Below, one piece after another: positions 1-10,430 of a stretch of 64,000 bases of DNA. Below the pieces are notes generated by a model that worked only from the letters and a program-made list of their open reading frames with translations, made no database searches and was not told the origin of the DNA. The number at the start of each line of letters is the position of its first letter. Within the stretch, counting starts at the first letter, position 1. The position numbers and the translations under genes were made by a program. Source of the stretch: Linderina pennispora (taxonomy: Eukaryota; Kickxellomycota; Kickxellomycetes; Kickxellales; Kickxellaceae); contig NW_024468290.1 of the NCBI RefSeq assembly GCF_002104995.1, forward strand, positions 1-64,000. The letters run 5' to 3'.

Positions 1-319
1 CCCTGACGTCGACATTTCAGCCGAATCAGGTGACGGTTGTTGACCTTGGAGATGGAATGAGTATTTATGAGCGTGGTGTGAGCAAAATAAAGGATAAATC
101 AAGATCGACTGAAGAAACAGAAGAGGGTCCAGTCAGCCAGAGACCTGGTTTTATGTGGGTTGATTGTGGACATGATGAAGCGGGAATGAATCTGTAAGCT
201 GGGTACCAACGAGATCCTTGCTACAGCCTACACAATAAAGTCAACAACATCTGATCTCTGATGGGCTACACAAACAGCTGTATTGAAGATATATCTGCAC
301 AGCTCCTTTTTTGGGGGTT
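1..319. other. No gene recognised
   Basis: I see no conserved reading frame, tRNA or repeat unit here. The stretch borders an AT-rich, element-dense zone. Confidence 0.5.
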
Positions 320-321
320 AT

Positions 322-466
322 ATAGAGGTTCTTATCTGCACAACAATTATTTATACATATTGAAACTATTGGCAATTTCAGTGAAGTAAAAATTTCACCC
401 AAACTGCCAGCAGTTTCAACATGCATAAATAATTGTTGTGCAGATAACTAACTCTGAACGACCTCC
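322..466. repeat. Short palindromic MITE-like element
   Basis: Bases 332-366 are the near-exact reverse complement of 412-447, so the segment folds back into one long hairpin. Its right half is about 85% similar to the right end of the element at 4976-5438 and to a fragment at 12410-12512. All three contain the GGTGAAATTTTTATTTCAC core region and end in a GACCTCC-like terminus. The left terminus here lacks about 13 bp of the consensus end. It is flanked by TATA/ATAG, consistent with insertion at TA. There is no coding capacity, so it is probably a non-autonomous DNA element. Confidence 0.65.
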
Positions 467-714
467 ATAGTATGTTTATGGTTATAAGCCATTGAGCTTG
501 CATTGGCTATAGTACCTAAGTAAAAGAGAATATATTAGAAAAGAGTGAGGCCAAGGTAGTCTTAAAGAGATTAATAGGGAGCTAGTAAACAAAGGGAAGA
601 GAGACTAGGCTACTACCTAGAGAAATTGAAGAATAAATGGAAAGAATAGGAAATAGATAATAGCAAATTAACCTATTTTTTTATTATGATGTTAAGAGGA
701 TATTCATAGATATT
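467..714. other. AT-rich spacer, nothing recognised
   Basis: Strongly AT-rich sequence with no coding potential that I can see. Confidence 0.4.
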
Positions 715-911
715 CTAATAATACTGGTTATTAGCTAAAAAAATAGGAATAATAGGAGTGTATATAGTATTGATTACTAAGTAGATAAGCAACTCAAAAA
801 TTCATATTAGTAGATTTTTAGTAGCATAAGTGTATGCTAATGAGAAGTGTTAGCTGCTCGCAGGCAAAAAAAAAAAGTTTAACTACTTTTGTATTCACAA
901 TACAAAAAGCA
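715..911 (-). repeat. Duplicated 3' flank of tRNA-Lys
   Basis: The reverse complement of this stretch matches 12140-12350 at roughly 90%. Both lie directly downstream of a tRNA-Lys gene and include a T run, the likely Pol III terminator, about 40-50 bp after the tRNA. The tRNA gene and its flank are therefore duplicated together, in opposite orientation. Confidence 0.75.
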
Positions 912-984
912 AGCCCGACGGGGGGGTCGAACCCCCAACCTTGAGATTAAGAGTCTCACGCTCTGCCGATTGAGCTAGCCGGGC
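912..984 (-). tRNA. tRNA-Lys (anticodon CTT)
   Basis: This is a 73-nt cloverleaf on the minus strand. The acceptor stem GCCCGGC pairs with GTCGGGC. The anticodon loop is CTCTTAA with anticodon CTT, and the T arm has GGTTCGA. There is no intron. The A box lies in TAGCTCAATCGG. The 5' end abuts the LINE/LTR nest. The first 14 nt are repeated at 8626-8639 as a target-site duplication. Confidence 0.95.
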
Positions 985-990
985 GCCTCT

Positions 991-1431
991 TGTTATCGCT
1001 CGGCGGGAGTGATAATATGCTAGCAAAGGAGCTAGCGTCGGAAGAGCTCGAACCGGAGCTCAGACGTCGGGGAGAGAAGGTCGGGATTGTAACGGGTTAT
1101 ATTGGGAAACAGGTTCTGAGTCAAGGAATATTCGGGGGCTTGTTGTTCTTGTCTTGTCCTGTCGGTCTGACTTCTCCATATATATGGAGTAGTCAACGAG
1201 TGTCTTGGCTACGCTTTAGGTGTAGCATATACGATAGGAATTCCTGTGTTAGGATCCGTAAGAGGAGCATAAAGGGCGGACTTGTTCCGTAGACGAGGCA
1301 GTGTACTTGTGTTTATATTGCGAGTGGAACCTTGTGCGTGTGTGACGTTGTCTTGGCCCGGGTCTTGATCTTGATCTTGATCTCGCAGGTGGGCTTCGTC
1401 ATGTTCATGCTCATCCAAGTTGAGCATAACA
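991..1431 (+). mobile_element. Solo LTR, copy 1
   Basis: A 441-bp unit starts TGTTAT and ends ATAACA, which are perfect inverted termini. It is flanked by the 4-bp direct repeat CTCT (987-990 and 1432-1435). Taking out the unit and one repeat restores the same tRNA/LINE junction seen at fragments B and C. A second copy of identical length lies at 12749-13189, with only one or so differences that I can see. It contains a TATA-like ATATATATGG and a GATCTT tandem run. No gag/pol is nearby, so it is a recombined solo LTR. The superfamily cannot be told from the LTR alone; fungal Ty3/gypsy elements often show such termini. Confidence 0.88.
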
Positions 1432-1661
1432 CTCTTCTTCGCTCCTCTTAGCGCAGTAATCTTTTTGCACTCTTTCGCCGCCGCAACGCACTGTTTGCCG
1501 CCCTGAGTACGCCCGGATTACGCCCTGAGTACGCCCAGCACCGCCCAGTACCGCCCAGTACCGCCCAACAGCCACACCACCAACCGCAACTGCACCCGCC
1601 AGCGCCATTGCGCTTCACCTGTTACGCATAAATTTCAAATTTATTTGGAATTTGTGAAGAA

Positions 1662-3326
1662 ATGGCGAACTACGTTCCCCTCGTTGCCTCTGGCAACGCA
1701 CCAAACCAACTCGCAACCGCGAATGACCCGGCTGCGACCAGCGTTCCCACGGCGCAACATCCCCACCATGGTGGAGCTGCTGCGCAAACGCCCCAAACGG
1801 CTGCCACGGCCAATGCAGTGGCGCCACGGCCTGCGGGATTCTCGCCAGATCTGCAACCAGTGCAGCTGCTGGCAGCAGTAGTGCCAGACGAAGAATGGGC
1901 GGCTCTTGGCATCACCAGCGGTGGCCACGCGGACCACGTCGCCGCTGTGCCAGGGACTGCCCCACCGCGCAGGCAGCTCTCCTATGCCGAGGCAGTAGGA
2001 GGCCACAAGCGCCCACGCGCGCCCCGAGGACGCAGCACCGGCCAGGGCGCAAGCCAAGGCCCACCAGCGCCCCGACGCCCATCACGTCAGATGGAGGCCG
2101 AGAAGGCTGAGTATGCACCGCTGCTCAACTCGGCAACCATCTACGTGCCAATTGCGAGCACGAACCCCGACCGTGCAACGCTGATTGAGAACCAGGTTTT
2201 TGCGGCTCTAGGCCGCCCGACGGTGCCACCGTCGCACCGCAACTACCCGATATTCTCTTTCACACGCACAGCAGAGAAGATCGGCGTCACCCTGATGAGC
2301 CTGGACGACGCCATCACCATCGCTAAGCACCCATTCCGGCTTGGCAACCAGGAGCTGCAGTGGACATCGGCAATGGGCGTGATCCATCACGTAGCCATTG
2401 CCCACGTCCCAGCAACGCTGCCCTACAGAATCCGCGCAGCACTCAGGCCCTACGGCCAAGTTTCCCACCTGGAGCCGGTCCTCATCAACCAGCGCCACTA
2501 CGGAGACTGGGAGTTCCTACTCCATGTCCCCAACGGGAAGACGCTGCCTGCATCTTTCAAGATGCACAAGCATCCGCTCCCAATCCCTCTCCTGCGGGGT
2601 GATTATGCCACCATGGCATGCCCACGATGCAAGGAGATCAACCCTGAGCAGTGCCACTGCCCAGGCCCTCAGTGCCATCGTGCCCACTCCCAGCGCCATA
2701 GCGCTAACCACAACAACCAAGCTGAGGCACTAGTTGCAGCCACCCCAGCTGCACAGACCCACGAGCCCTCCCCCGACCTGGATGTGCAAATGAGTGAGCA
2801 TGCCATCGCACAATCGGCAGACCAGCCACGCAACTCTAATGGCCGACCAGTTTCGATCTCACCAGCCATCCTTATGGCTGAGGCATCGCCAAATGCACAA
2901 ATGGCATCCCTCCCAACCACACCTTCTACACAGCAGGCCCCATCAATGCCAACCAGGGCAACTCCCCCAGAAGGCCTTGTTGACTTCCTGCCATATGGGC
3001 CACAGCTGCCCCACAGCACAAGTGTGCCAACCACTGCCAGCGAGTTTGAGCGCATCCTCTATGAAGATGACCACAGCTCAGCTGCATCATTCAGCAGCCA
3101 ATCAGTTTGCTCATATAGTGAGCAATTCGGCTTTGAAGATGACGAGGACAGCGAGCAACCCTATGCTGCCCCAGCAGAACCCCTCCCTGAGGGACTGCAG
3201 ATCATAGAGGACAGCGCATCTGATTCCTCTGATGCTCCACTAAGCCGCAGACTACGATCCCACACAAAGAAGGCCCGCCACACATCCCCACAGTTGGACA
3301 AGCAGGGCGCTGCAAGTGCTCACTAG
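1662..3326 (+). CDS. LINE ORF1 protein (nucleic-acid binding)
   Basis: Predicted 554 aa, intact. The N-terminal 150 residues are Ala/Pro-rich. Residues about 160-310 form the conserved core, with a probable RNA-binding (RRM-like) fold. They are followed near residue 320 by a Cys/His cluster, CPRCKEINPEQCHC...CHRAHS, that looks like a zinc knuckle pair. The C-terminal 180 residues are low-complexity Ser/Pro/Gln with an acidic stretch. ORF1 proteins of this class coat the element RNA and accompany it to the target. The start ATG follows a GAAGAA context and is shared by copies B and C. The fold assignment is inferred from position and motif, not alignment. Confidence 0.85.
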   Translation: MANYVPLVASGNAPNQLATANDPAATSVPTAQHPHHGGAAAQTPQTAATANAVAPRPAGFSPDLQPVQLLAAVVPDEEWAALGITSGGHADHVAAVPGTAPPRRQLSYAEAVGGHKRPRAPRGRSTGQGASQGPPAPRRPSRQMEAEKAEYAPLLNSATIYVPIASTNPDRATLIENQVFAALGRPTVPPSHRNYPIFSFTRTAEKIGVTLMSLDDAITIAKHPFRLGNQELQWTSAMGVIHHVAIAHVPATLPYRIRAALRPYGQVSHLEPVLINQRHYGDWEFLLHVPNGKTLPASFKMHKHPLPIPLLRGDYATMACPRCKEINPEQCHCPGPQCHRAHSQRHSANHNNQAEALVAATPAAQTHEPSPDLDVQMSEHAIAQSADQPRNSNGRPVSISPAILMAEASPNAQMASLPTTPSTQQAPSMPTRATPPEGLVDFLPYGPQLPHSTSVPTTASEFERILYEDDHSSAASFSSQSVCSYSEQFGFEDDEDSEQPYAAPAEPLPEGLQIIEDSASDSSDAPLSRRLRSHTKKARHTSPQLDKQGAASAH

Positions 3327-3367
3327 AACACTAGCACCAAACTGCTAACAACTGGAACTGTTTCTGA

Positions 3368-4975
3368 ATGTCAGCTCGAGAAATTCGAGAAGATATGCTA
3401 GAGACCATTGGCAAACGACCTACCTCTTCACGACCTTCAATGGGCTCTATGGCTGATGCCCCATTAGCCAGAGGCCCACCACCACCCCCAAATGTCCTTG
3501 CCGCTGCCTTTGTGCCTGATGAACACAATGATAGTGACAATGAGGATCCACAAGAACAGGAGCCTTCGGGCACTGACTCGCCACACCCAGATTTACCAGC
3601 CTGGGCTGAACTACCAGTCCCTGAACCACCATCCCTCCACCCACTCTCCCTGCCATGCCTCTGTATTGCCTCAGCAAATATGCAAGGTGCAATGAGTAAT
3701 GAGCAGAAATTGCTTGAGTTTGAACAACTCGCAAAAGACAATGCTGTGAACATTGTGTTCATCCAGGAGTTCCAAGGTGCATTTGACCCATCTACACGCC
3801 TACGGGGAGCATTCAATGGCTTTGTCTGCTCAGCACCTGCCCCCACTACTACACGATCTGATGGTCGCCCTGCCCACTATGACACAGTCATTCTGACAGC
3901 CAAAGCACTTGGCACTGTAGAGCTGCAGACACCATTCTCATCACCACGAGCAACATTCCTCACTATCCCCTCACTGCGCCTGTTGTTAATCAACATACAT
4001 GGCCCTTTTGGACAGGAAACTGATGACTTCCACTTCCATACAGCGACTGCAGCCAGCATGTTCCAGGAACATGGCTGGACACTGCTTATTGGTGGCGATT
4101 TCAATATTGCCCCAACATACAGAGACCGCCTACATGCTAATGATGATGAGCGCAATTTCCACATCATTCCCATGTATAACCTCTACAACAATACTGTGGA
4201 TATCCTTGACTTTCAGCGCCAACGCATATCAGCAGCACCTGCCAATGCCACAACTGGGCCACTGGTGGACGACTTCACCTACAACCACAATCATGGTGGG
4301 TACATATCTCATCTAGATCTGTTTCTGGTACCCCTCGAATGGGCTTTGCGATGGAACACAGAGTACATCGCCGCTCTACCAGTGGCAGATCATAAGACGA
4401 TAATACTCACCATTGATTCTGTGACTCCTGAGCCTAAGCGCACACACCGACCATACCGTCTGGACCCTGCCAAACTCAATATCGATACCAATATTGAGTT
4501 TGTCAACAAGAAATTTGACATGTTCCTCAGCAACATCCCTGAAACGCCCAGAGAGATACTGCCAGCATACATGCAAGTCCTGGCTGACATACTTGACCAC
4601 TTTCGCAAGGAGGACTACCAACGAGATCGTGGCAAGCACCGTAGCATGCGCTCTAAGTTTCGCCAATTTGCCAACTTGGCAAACCAGGCACGTGTGGCAA
4701 ACTCCAGTGCAGCAGCTAAGGCACTTCATAGCCAAATGGCAGCTATTGAAGAGGAGGCCAAGGCACTATATGTGACCATGGCTGACCATGTTGCTGACTG
4801 CTGCAAAAACACCTGGCTTCGTAAAGGAGATCGGCGAAACACATGGAACTACCAGTGCACCAGAAATGCCATCAACCCACCATCCTCAACAACAATCACT
4901 GCCCTACGGGATGCCAATACTGGCAACATTGTGGAGGACTGTACTATGATCCCTGAAGTTGCCAGACAATTCTAT
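3368..4975 (+). CDS. LINE ORF2, N-terminal part (endonuclease), interrupted
   Basis: First 536 codons of ORF2. After an acidic, Pro-rich leader, residues about 98-350 are an exonuclease/endonuclease/phosphatase (APE-like) domain. Visible motifs are ANMQGAM, IQEF, LLIGGDFNIAP, a SHLDLFL strand and ADH in place of the usual SDH near the end. This enzyme would nick the target DNA, here apparently the tRNA-Lys gene. The frame runs into the MITE at 4976, which adds 10 foreign codons and a stop at 5005. The first three bases of the insertion duplication (TAT, 4973-4975) close the last genuine codon. The rest of the protein resumes at 5442 in the frame that a clean excision would restore. Confidence 0.88.
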
Positions 4976-5438
4976 GGGGGTCATTCCTGGACTTATAAAT
5001 TTTAGTTATTTGTAATTTAGTTAGATAGTTATTTGAATAATCGTTTTCAGAACTATTTTTAGCTACTAGATATTTTTGGAACAGATAACTATAATTGTTG
5101 TGTCCAGAATGTTTTTGTGTGTATAATTGATTTTAAAAATACAAATATTTTTTTTTGCCATTTCACCCAAACCGCCATCGGCATCTTGGAAAAGTTTCAG
5201 TGAACATAATTTCCTTGTGGTTGCTTAGCCACATCTATTGAGATATTGACTTTTGTTGCCCAATGATAATTAACCCCAAATATGCAAAGGTTTTTCTTTC
5301 TGGTTGAAATTATGTTCACTGAAACTTTTCCAAGATGCCGATGGCGGTTTGGGTGAAATTTTTATTTCACTGAAATTGCCAATAGTTTTAACATGTACAA
5401 ATAGTTGTTATGCAGATAACTAGCTCTGAATGACCTCC
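4976..5438. mobile_element. 463-bp palindromic MITE inserted in LINE ORF2
   Basis: The left end GGGGGTCATTC and right end GAATGACCTCC are inverted copies. The flanks are the direct repeat TAT (4973-4975, 5439-5441), and the TA core points to a Tc1/mariner-type donor. Deleting the element plus one TAT joins TTC-TAT to ATG-GAC in frame, proving the insertion boundaries. It has no ORF. The interior is AT-rich and holds a perfect 53-bp inverted repeat. Confidence 0.88.
5161..5358. repeat. Perfect 53-bp inverted repeat inside the MITE
   Basis: 5161-5213 is the exact reverse complement of 5306-5358, separated by a 92-bp loop. The arms start TTTCACCCAAACCGCC. It may be a second palindromic element nested in the first, since the outer element's right arm (5359-5438) has no matching full left arm. 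Confidence 0.9.
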
Positions 5439-5441
5439 TAT

Positions 5442-8400
5442 ATGGACATGTACAAGTGCACCCAACCAGCAGCCCAAGATGTGGATCATCTGCTAGATCT
5501 ACACAAGCAATATGTGGATGCTCGACCAGCAAAACAAATTGCAGAGGCAACAGCAATGGTGGGTGAGTTGATCACCTTAGCACAGGTCACTGAGGCATGC
5601 AAGAGTGCAAGCCGCAAACGTGCTCCTGGGCCCAATGGCATACCAGTAGAGCTGTACATCAAGTGTGCTAAAGCATGTGAAGCTCTGTGGCATATTGCAA
5701 ATTGCATCTTGGCTGATGCATCCCTAGTCACTGAGCAGTTCACTGCTGGTCGAATTGTGATATTGTTCAAGAAGAAGGACCCACTGGACCTACAGTACTA
5801 CAGGCCCATCTCTCTCTTGAACTCTGACCTCAAGGTCATCACAAGTATACTGGCCCGACGCATTGGCTATGCAGTCCAGCACCACATCTCACCAGAGCAA
5901 ACAGCAATTGTTCCTGGCCGCAGGATGTCTGATGCTATCCACAATGTAATGTGTGTGATGCACCATCTCAAGAGACAAGAGCACCCCTCTGCAGTCATTA
6001 TGTTCCTTGACCAGGCCAAGGCATATGACCGTGTGGCACATGTCACTCTCTTCCGCCTACTGCGTGAGAACTACAGGCTCCCTCAAAAGGTCACCAACCT
6101 CATCGAGGCACTGTACAGCACTGCATCCTCCTCTGTCATGATCAATGGCATTGACTCAGCACCATTTCCAGTGCAAAATGGTGTTCGACAAGGGGATGCA
6201 CTATCATGCATACTATTTGTCATGGTCATGGAGCTGCTAGGGTGTGCACTGTGTGAACATGTCCCACACACATGTTTCCCCACACTGAACCTTGCATCAG
6301 GCCCAACACTATTCTCACACTCTATGTACATGGATGACACAGCAGTTGTTATCAAGCGTGCCCACGACTACCAAAAACTGCAGTATGCTCTCAACAGATA
6401 CTGCAAGGGCACAAATGCCTTGTTCAACGTTGAGAAGACTGAGGCAATTCTAATTGGGCATAGCAGCTATGATGCTGAGAGCCCATCGGCCGAATTACCA
6501 GTCAAACCAGTACCAATTGGCACCCCTGTGCGCTATCTTAGAGCATACCTAGGCACTGGCCTAGAGGTACAGGATCTGGTCAATAGCTCCATATCACACA
6601 TCTCGGTGAGAGCTGCAAAAGCTGTGTGCAAACACACCATGCTCAGAGGCCGTGCTTTTGCAATCACCACATTTGCCCACCCCCTTCTACATTTCGCCAC
6701 TCGGTTTACCCCATTCCAGATGCAAGATATTGGGAAACTGAAACAGCAGGTCTCTGGCATTCTGTGGGGCCGTACCCGACCATACCTCAATGAGACTCTG
6801 CTTGCGCAACCGGCAAAAAGTGGGGGCCTGGGATTTACATCCCTCCATGCTATTTACCGAGCAGTTGTGCTACGAGAGGCAGGCCAAGCAATGGCTGCTT
6901 TTGAGTGCATCATCAATGCCCAAGCCACATCGCAGCCAATACCAGAGGCGATTCCAGTTTGGGCACGGATACTACTGTCAGACTGGCAATATGACCGAGT
7001 CGACCTCCCAGGCAACAGCGGTGCACCAAAGCCATTGAGGGCAATGCGCGACCACATCTGGTGCTTCCTCCAGAACCCTTTCCTCCAGAGACACCGCCGC
7101 ATCAACCTTCGAGATAAGGTCTGGCCAATATACTGGCAATCGATCTATAAGCGATTAGTGCATGCAAAATCGCACATCCGGATCCGCCTAGACCCCACCG
7201 TGGCACACAGCAACTTAGCCAACATGCCAATCATTGGCACCAGCATAGCCCCCATCCAGAGTGCCCACTGGTACCAGGTCCACAAGTTCTACAAATGGAT
7301 TCGTGACCAGAATGCTCGTGCATCACCAAATGTGCCAACAACCCCCCCACTTTTCTCAATAGGCATCATTGAGTCATTCTCCAAATGGCTCAAGTCTGAG
7401 TACCACGGCTCGTCAGCCAAAGCACGACAAGCAGCAGCAGATCTCGCAGAAAACCTGGGCCTAGTCCAACAGCAAATCCAGCAGCAGGAAGAGCAGCGCA
7501 CAGCAAACCCCCAGGCAGCAGCGTTAAAGCCATACCTGGCAAGCCTGTTCGTCAACAGCCAGCCAACAAAGCCAGAGCACAACCACTACTTCAGCCGGTG
7601 GTCTAGGACCACACACACAACCCAACACCTCCTACGCACAGACTCCCCAATTCCATTCCCAGAACCCGTACACCAGGTCCCCACTTTGGCCTTCCCAAAA
7701 ATCCCCAAAACAACGCCATGGTCAATTGTGGCCAGAGTCAATGCCCCACCACAAGCCCGCGCTACGCTATACCGGCTCCACGTAGATCGCCTGCCCCGCC
7801 GATACCACCAAGACTCCCCAAAGCAGTGCCGCTGTGGAGCTACAGAAACCCCACAGCACCTGGCAGGTGCATGCCCACTCACAGCCCACTATCGGGACCA
7901 GGTTCTCCCCAAATACGTAGCTGTGGGCCAAGCCCTAGTGCCAAATGTCCTTGCTGAGGTAGCTGAGTCAATGGAAAGAGCCCACAGCGCTGGGATCCAA
8001 GACGTGGACATCTACGAATTGCCAATCACAAGACCACGCCCCCTAAATCGGCTCCCTTTCCCATTCCCACCCACACAGATCTCCCCAGGACACTGGCTAG
8101 TGTCACCAGCACTCCGCTGGACAGCCTTTACACTGCCACAGATCAGGGACAACTCACGCATAGCCCGAGAATTCCAACAGCTCTGGGAGCTTGGTACAAG
8201 CCTGCTCATTTACTTCCTGGCTATTGCACGCCATGATGAAGCCTACACAGATACTGTGTGGTCCACAGCCCGGTTCACCAGTGCATACAATGGAGAGTTT
8301 ACCAAATATGCACTTGCATTTCTCCCACCCGACTCTTTCCTTCGCAGCTATCTCAACCAGCTTAAACTTGCGGTTCCGACTACGAGCCAAAGGCAATCAG

Positions 8401-8477
8401 ATCTCGATGATCACGATCAAGACCACATCGGATCACAAATATCAGAAAACTCGCCCCGATCACGCAGACCACCGTAA
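5442..8477 (+). CDS. LINE ORF2, C-terminal part (reverse transcriptase)
   Basis: About 1011 codons, the continuation of the frame broken at 4975. Reverse-transcriptase motifs appear in order: PGPNGIP near residue 65, RPISLLNSDLKVITSILARR, FLDQAKAYDRV (first catalytic Asp), NGVRQGDALSC and YMDDTAVV (catalytic YMDD). A long thumb/linker follows, then near residue 795 a CCHC finger, CRCGATETPQHLAGAC. The region after it is of unknown role. The enzyme would prime cDNA at the nicked target. No RNase H domain was recognised. Without the MITE, ORF2 would be about 1,550 aa, normal for this group. Confidence 0.9.
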   Translation: MDMYKCTQPAAQDVDHLLDLHKQYVDARPAKQIAEATAMVGELITLAQVTEACKSASRKRAPGPNGIPVELYIKCAKACEALWHIANCILADASLVTEQFTAGRIVILFKKKDPLDLQYYRPISLLNSDLKVITSILARRIGYAVQHHISPEQTAIVPGRRMSDAIHNVMCVMHHLKRQEHPSAVIMFLDQAKAYDRVAHVTLFRLLRENYRLPQKVTNLIEALYSTASSSVMINGIDSAPFPVQNGVRQGDALSCILFVMVMELLGCALCEHVPHTCFPTLNLASGPTLFSHSMYMDDTAVVIKRAHDYQKLQYALNRYCKGTNALFNVEKTEAILIGHSSYDAESPSAELPVKPVPIGTPVRYLRAYLGTGLEVQDLVNSSISHISVRAAKAVCKHTMLRGRAFAITTFAHPLLHFATRFTPFQMQDIGKLKQQVSGILWGRTRPYLNETLLAQPAKSGGLGFTSLHAIYRAVVLREAGQAMAAFECIINAQATSQPIPEAIPVWARILLSDWQYDRVDLPGNSGAPKPLRAMRDHIWCFLQNPFLQRHRRINLRDKVWPIYWQSIYKRLVHAKSHIRIRLDPTVAHSNLANMPIIGTSIAPIQSAHWYQVHKFYKWIRDQNARASPNVPTTPPLFSIGIIESFSKWLKSEYHGSSAKARQAAADLAENLGLVQQQIQQQEEQRTANPQAAALKPYLASLFVNSQPTKPEHNHYFSRWSRTTHTTQHLLRTDSPIPFPEPVHQVPTLAFPKIPKTTPWSIVARVNAPPQARATLYRLHVDRLPRRYHQDSPKQCRCGATETPQHLAGACPLTAHYRDQVLPKYVAVGQALVPNVLAEVAESMERAHSAGIQDVDIYELPITRPRPLNRLPFPFPPTQISPGHWLVSPALRWTAFTLPQIRDNSRIAREFQQLWELGTSLLIYFLAIARHDEAYTDTVWSTARFTSAYNGEFTKYALAFLPPDSFLRSYLNQLKLAVPTTSQRQSDLDDHDQDHIGSQISENSPRSRRPP

Positions 8478-8625
8478 TGGACAATCGCAGCCCTGTAACC
8501 GGGATTTTGGAACCTCTGAGTGCACGGATTTCTCCCTTTAAATTACCTCTTTATTATCTTAGCAGCATTTGGCGGCTTTTCCATTAGGACCTCCATCTAA
8601 GATACAAATAAACGCTCTTTCACCA

Positions 8626-8639
8626 TGAGCTAGCCGGGC
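8626..8639 (-). other. 14-bp tRNA-Lys fragment (LINE target-site duplication)
   Basis: TGAGCTAGCCGGGC repeats 971-984, the complement of tRNA-Lys nucleotides 1-14. It closes LINE A and directly precedes the 5' end of LINE fragment B, so it also marks B's insertion at the same site. Confidence 0.9.
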
Positions 8640-10430
8640 ATCTCTTCTTCGCTCCTCTTAGCGCAGTAATCTTTTTGCACTCTTTCGCCGCCGCAACGCA
8701 CTGTTTGCCGCCCTGAGTACGCCCGGATTACGCCCTGAGTATGCCCAGCACCGCCCAGTACCGCCCAGTACCGCCCAGTACCGCCCAACAGCCACACCAC
8801 CAACCGCAACTGCACCCGCCAGCGCCATTGCGCTTCACCTGTTACGCATAAATTTCAAATTTATTTGGAATTTGTGAAGAAATGGCGAACTACGTTCCCC
8901 TCGTTGCCTCTGGCAACGCACCAAACCAACTCGCAACCGCGAATGACCCGGCTGCGACCAGCGTTCCCACGGCGCAACATCCCCACCATGGTGGAGCTGC
9001 TGCGCAAACGCCCCAAACGGCTGCCACGGCCAATGCAGTGGCGCCACGGCCTGCGGGATTCTCGCCAGATCTGCAACCAGTGCAGCTGCTGGCAGCAGTA
9101 GTGCCAGACGAAGAATGGGCGGCTCTTGGCATCACCAGCGGTGGCCATGCGGACCATGCCGCCGCTGTGCCAGGGACTGCCCCACCGCGCAGGCAGCTCT
9201 CCTATGCCGAGGCAGTAGGAGGCCACAAGCGCCCACGCGCGCCCCGAGGACGCAGCACCGGCCAGGGCGCAAGCCAAGGCCCACCAGCGCCCCGACGCCC
9301 ATCACGTCAGATGGAGGCCGAGAAGGCTGAGTATGCACCGCTGCTCAACTCGGCAACCATCTACGTGCCAATTGCGAGCACGAACCCCGACCGTGCAACG
9401 CTGATTGAGAACCAGGTTTTTGCGGCTCTAGGCTGCCCGACGGTGCCACCGTCGCACCGCAACTACCCGATATTCTCTTTCACACGCACGGCAGAGAAGA
9501 TCGGCATCACCCTGATGAGCCTGGACGACGCCATCACCATCGCTAAGCACCCATTCCGGCTTGGCAACCAGGAGCTGCAGTGGACATCGGCAATGGGTGT
9601 GATCCATCACGTAGCCATTGCCCACGTCCCAGCAACGCTGCCCTACAGAATCCGCGCAGCACTCAGGCCCTACGGCCAAGTTTCCCACCTGGAGCCGGTC
9701 CTCATCAACCAGCGCCACTACGGAGACTGGGAGTTCCTACTCCATGTCCCCAACGGGAAGACGCTGCCTGCATCTTTCAAGATGCACAAGCATCCGCTCC
9801 CAATTCCTCTCCTGCGGGGTGATTATGCCACCATGGCATGCCCACGATGCAAGGAGATCAACCCTGAGCAGTGCCACTGCCCAGGCCCTCAGTGCCATCG
9901 CGCCTGCTCCCAGCGCCATAGCGCTAACCACAACAACCAAGCTGAGGCACTAGTTGCAGCCACCCCAGCTGCACAGACCCACGAGCCCTCCCCCGACCTA
10001 GATGTGCAAATGAGTGAGCATGCCATTGCACAATCGGCAGACCAGCCACGCAACTCTAATGGCCGACCAGTTTTGATCTCACCAGCCATCCTTATGGCTG
10101 AGGCATCGCCAAATGCACAAATGGCATCCCTCCCAACCACACCTTCTACACAGCAGGCCCCATCAACGCCAACCAGGGCAACTCCCCCAGAAGGCCTTGT
10201 TGACTTCCCGCCATATGGGCCACAGCTGCCCCACGGCACAAGTGTGCCAACCACTGCCAGCGAGTTTGAGCGCATCCTCTACGAAGATGACCACAGCTCA
10301 GCCGCATCATTCAGCAGCCAATCAGTTTGCTCATATAGTGAGCAATTCGGCTTTGAAGATGATGAGGACAGTGAGCAACCCTATGCCGCCCCAGCAGAAC
10401 CCCTCCCTGAGGGACTGCAGATTATAGAAG
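8640..10430 (+). pseudogene. LINE fragment B (5' UTR plus truncated ORF1)
   Basis: This has the same 5' UTR and ORF1 start (8882) as copy A, at about 98-99% identity, with three 10-bp UTR repeats instead of two. ORF1 is open to about codon 516, where it runs into inverted fragment C and stops at 10519. The zinc-knuckle region is present; ORF2 is absent. Several substitutions (for example Gly-Cys-Pro instead of Gly-Arg-Pro, and Ile for Val in EKIGITL) are shared with fragment C and not with A, so B and C derive from one parent copy. Confidence 0.88.

Larger units (their letters stand above)
985..8625 (+). mobile_element. Non-LTR retrotransposon (LINE) copy A, near full length
   Basis: This two-ORF LINE starts right at the 5' end of the tRNA-Lys gene and ends at 8625. 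It is bounded by a 14-bp duplication of the tRNA 5' end (971-984 and 8626-8639). Removing the LTR at 991-1431 and the MITE at 4976-5438 leaves about 6.7 kb. The 5' UTR (to 1661) has a 10-bp tandem motif (AGTACCGCCC; two full units here, three in fragments B and C). ORF1 and ORF2 are 41 bp apart. The 148-bp 3' UTR ends without a poly(A) tail after an AATAAAC motif. ORF2 has an apurinic-type endonuclease, a reverse transcriptase with YMDD and a C-terminal CCHC finger, as in the L1/Tad1-like groups. Confidence 0.9.

Noticed and set aside
990-1292. Open frame of 100 codons inside the LTR (and its copy at 12.7 kb)
   Set aside because: It lies wholly in a solo LTR, has no recognisable domain and is conserved only because the LTR copies are young.
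4976-5438. Spliceosomal intron in LINE ORF2
   Set aside because: The ends are inverted repeats with a TAT target duplication, not GT-AG, so it is a transposon insertion.
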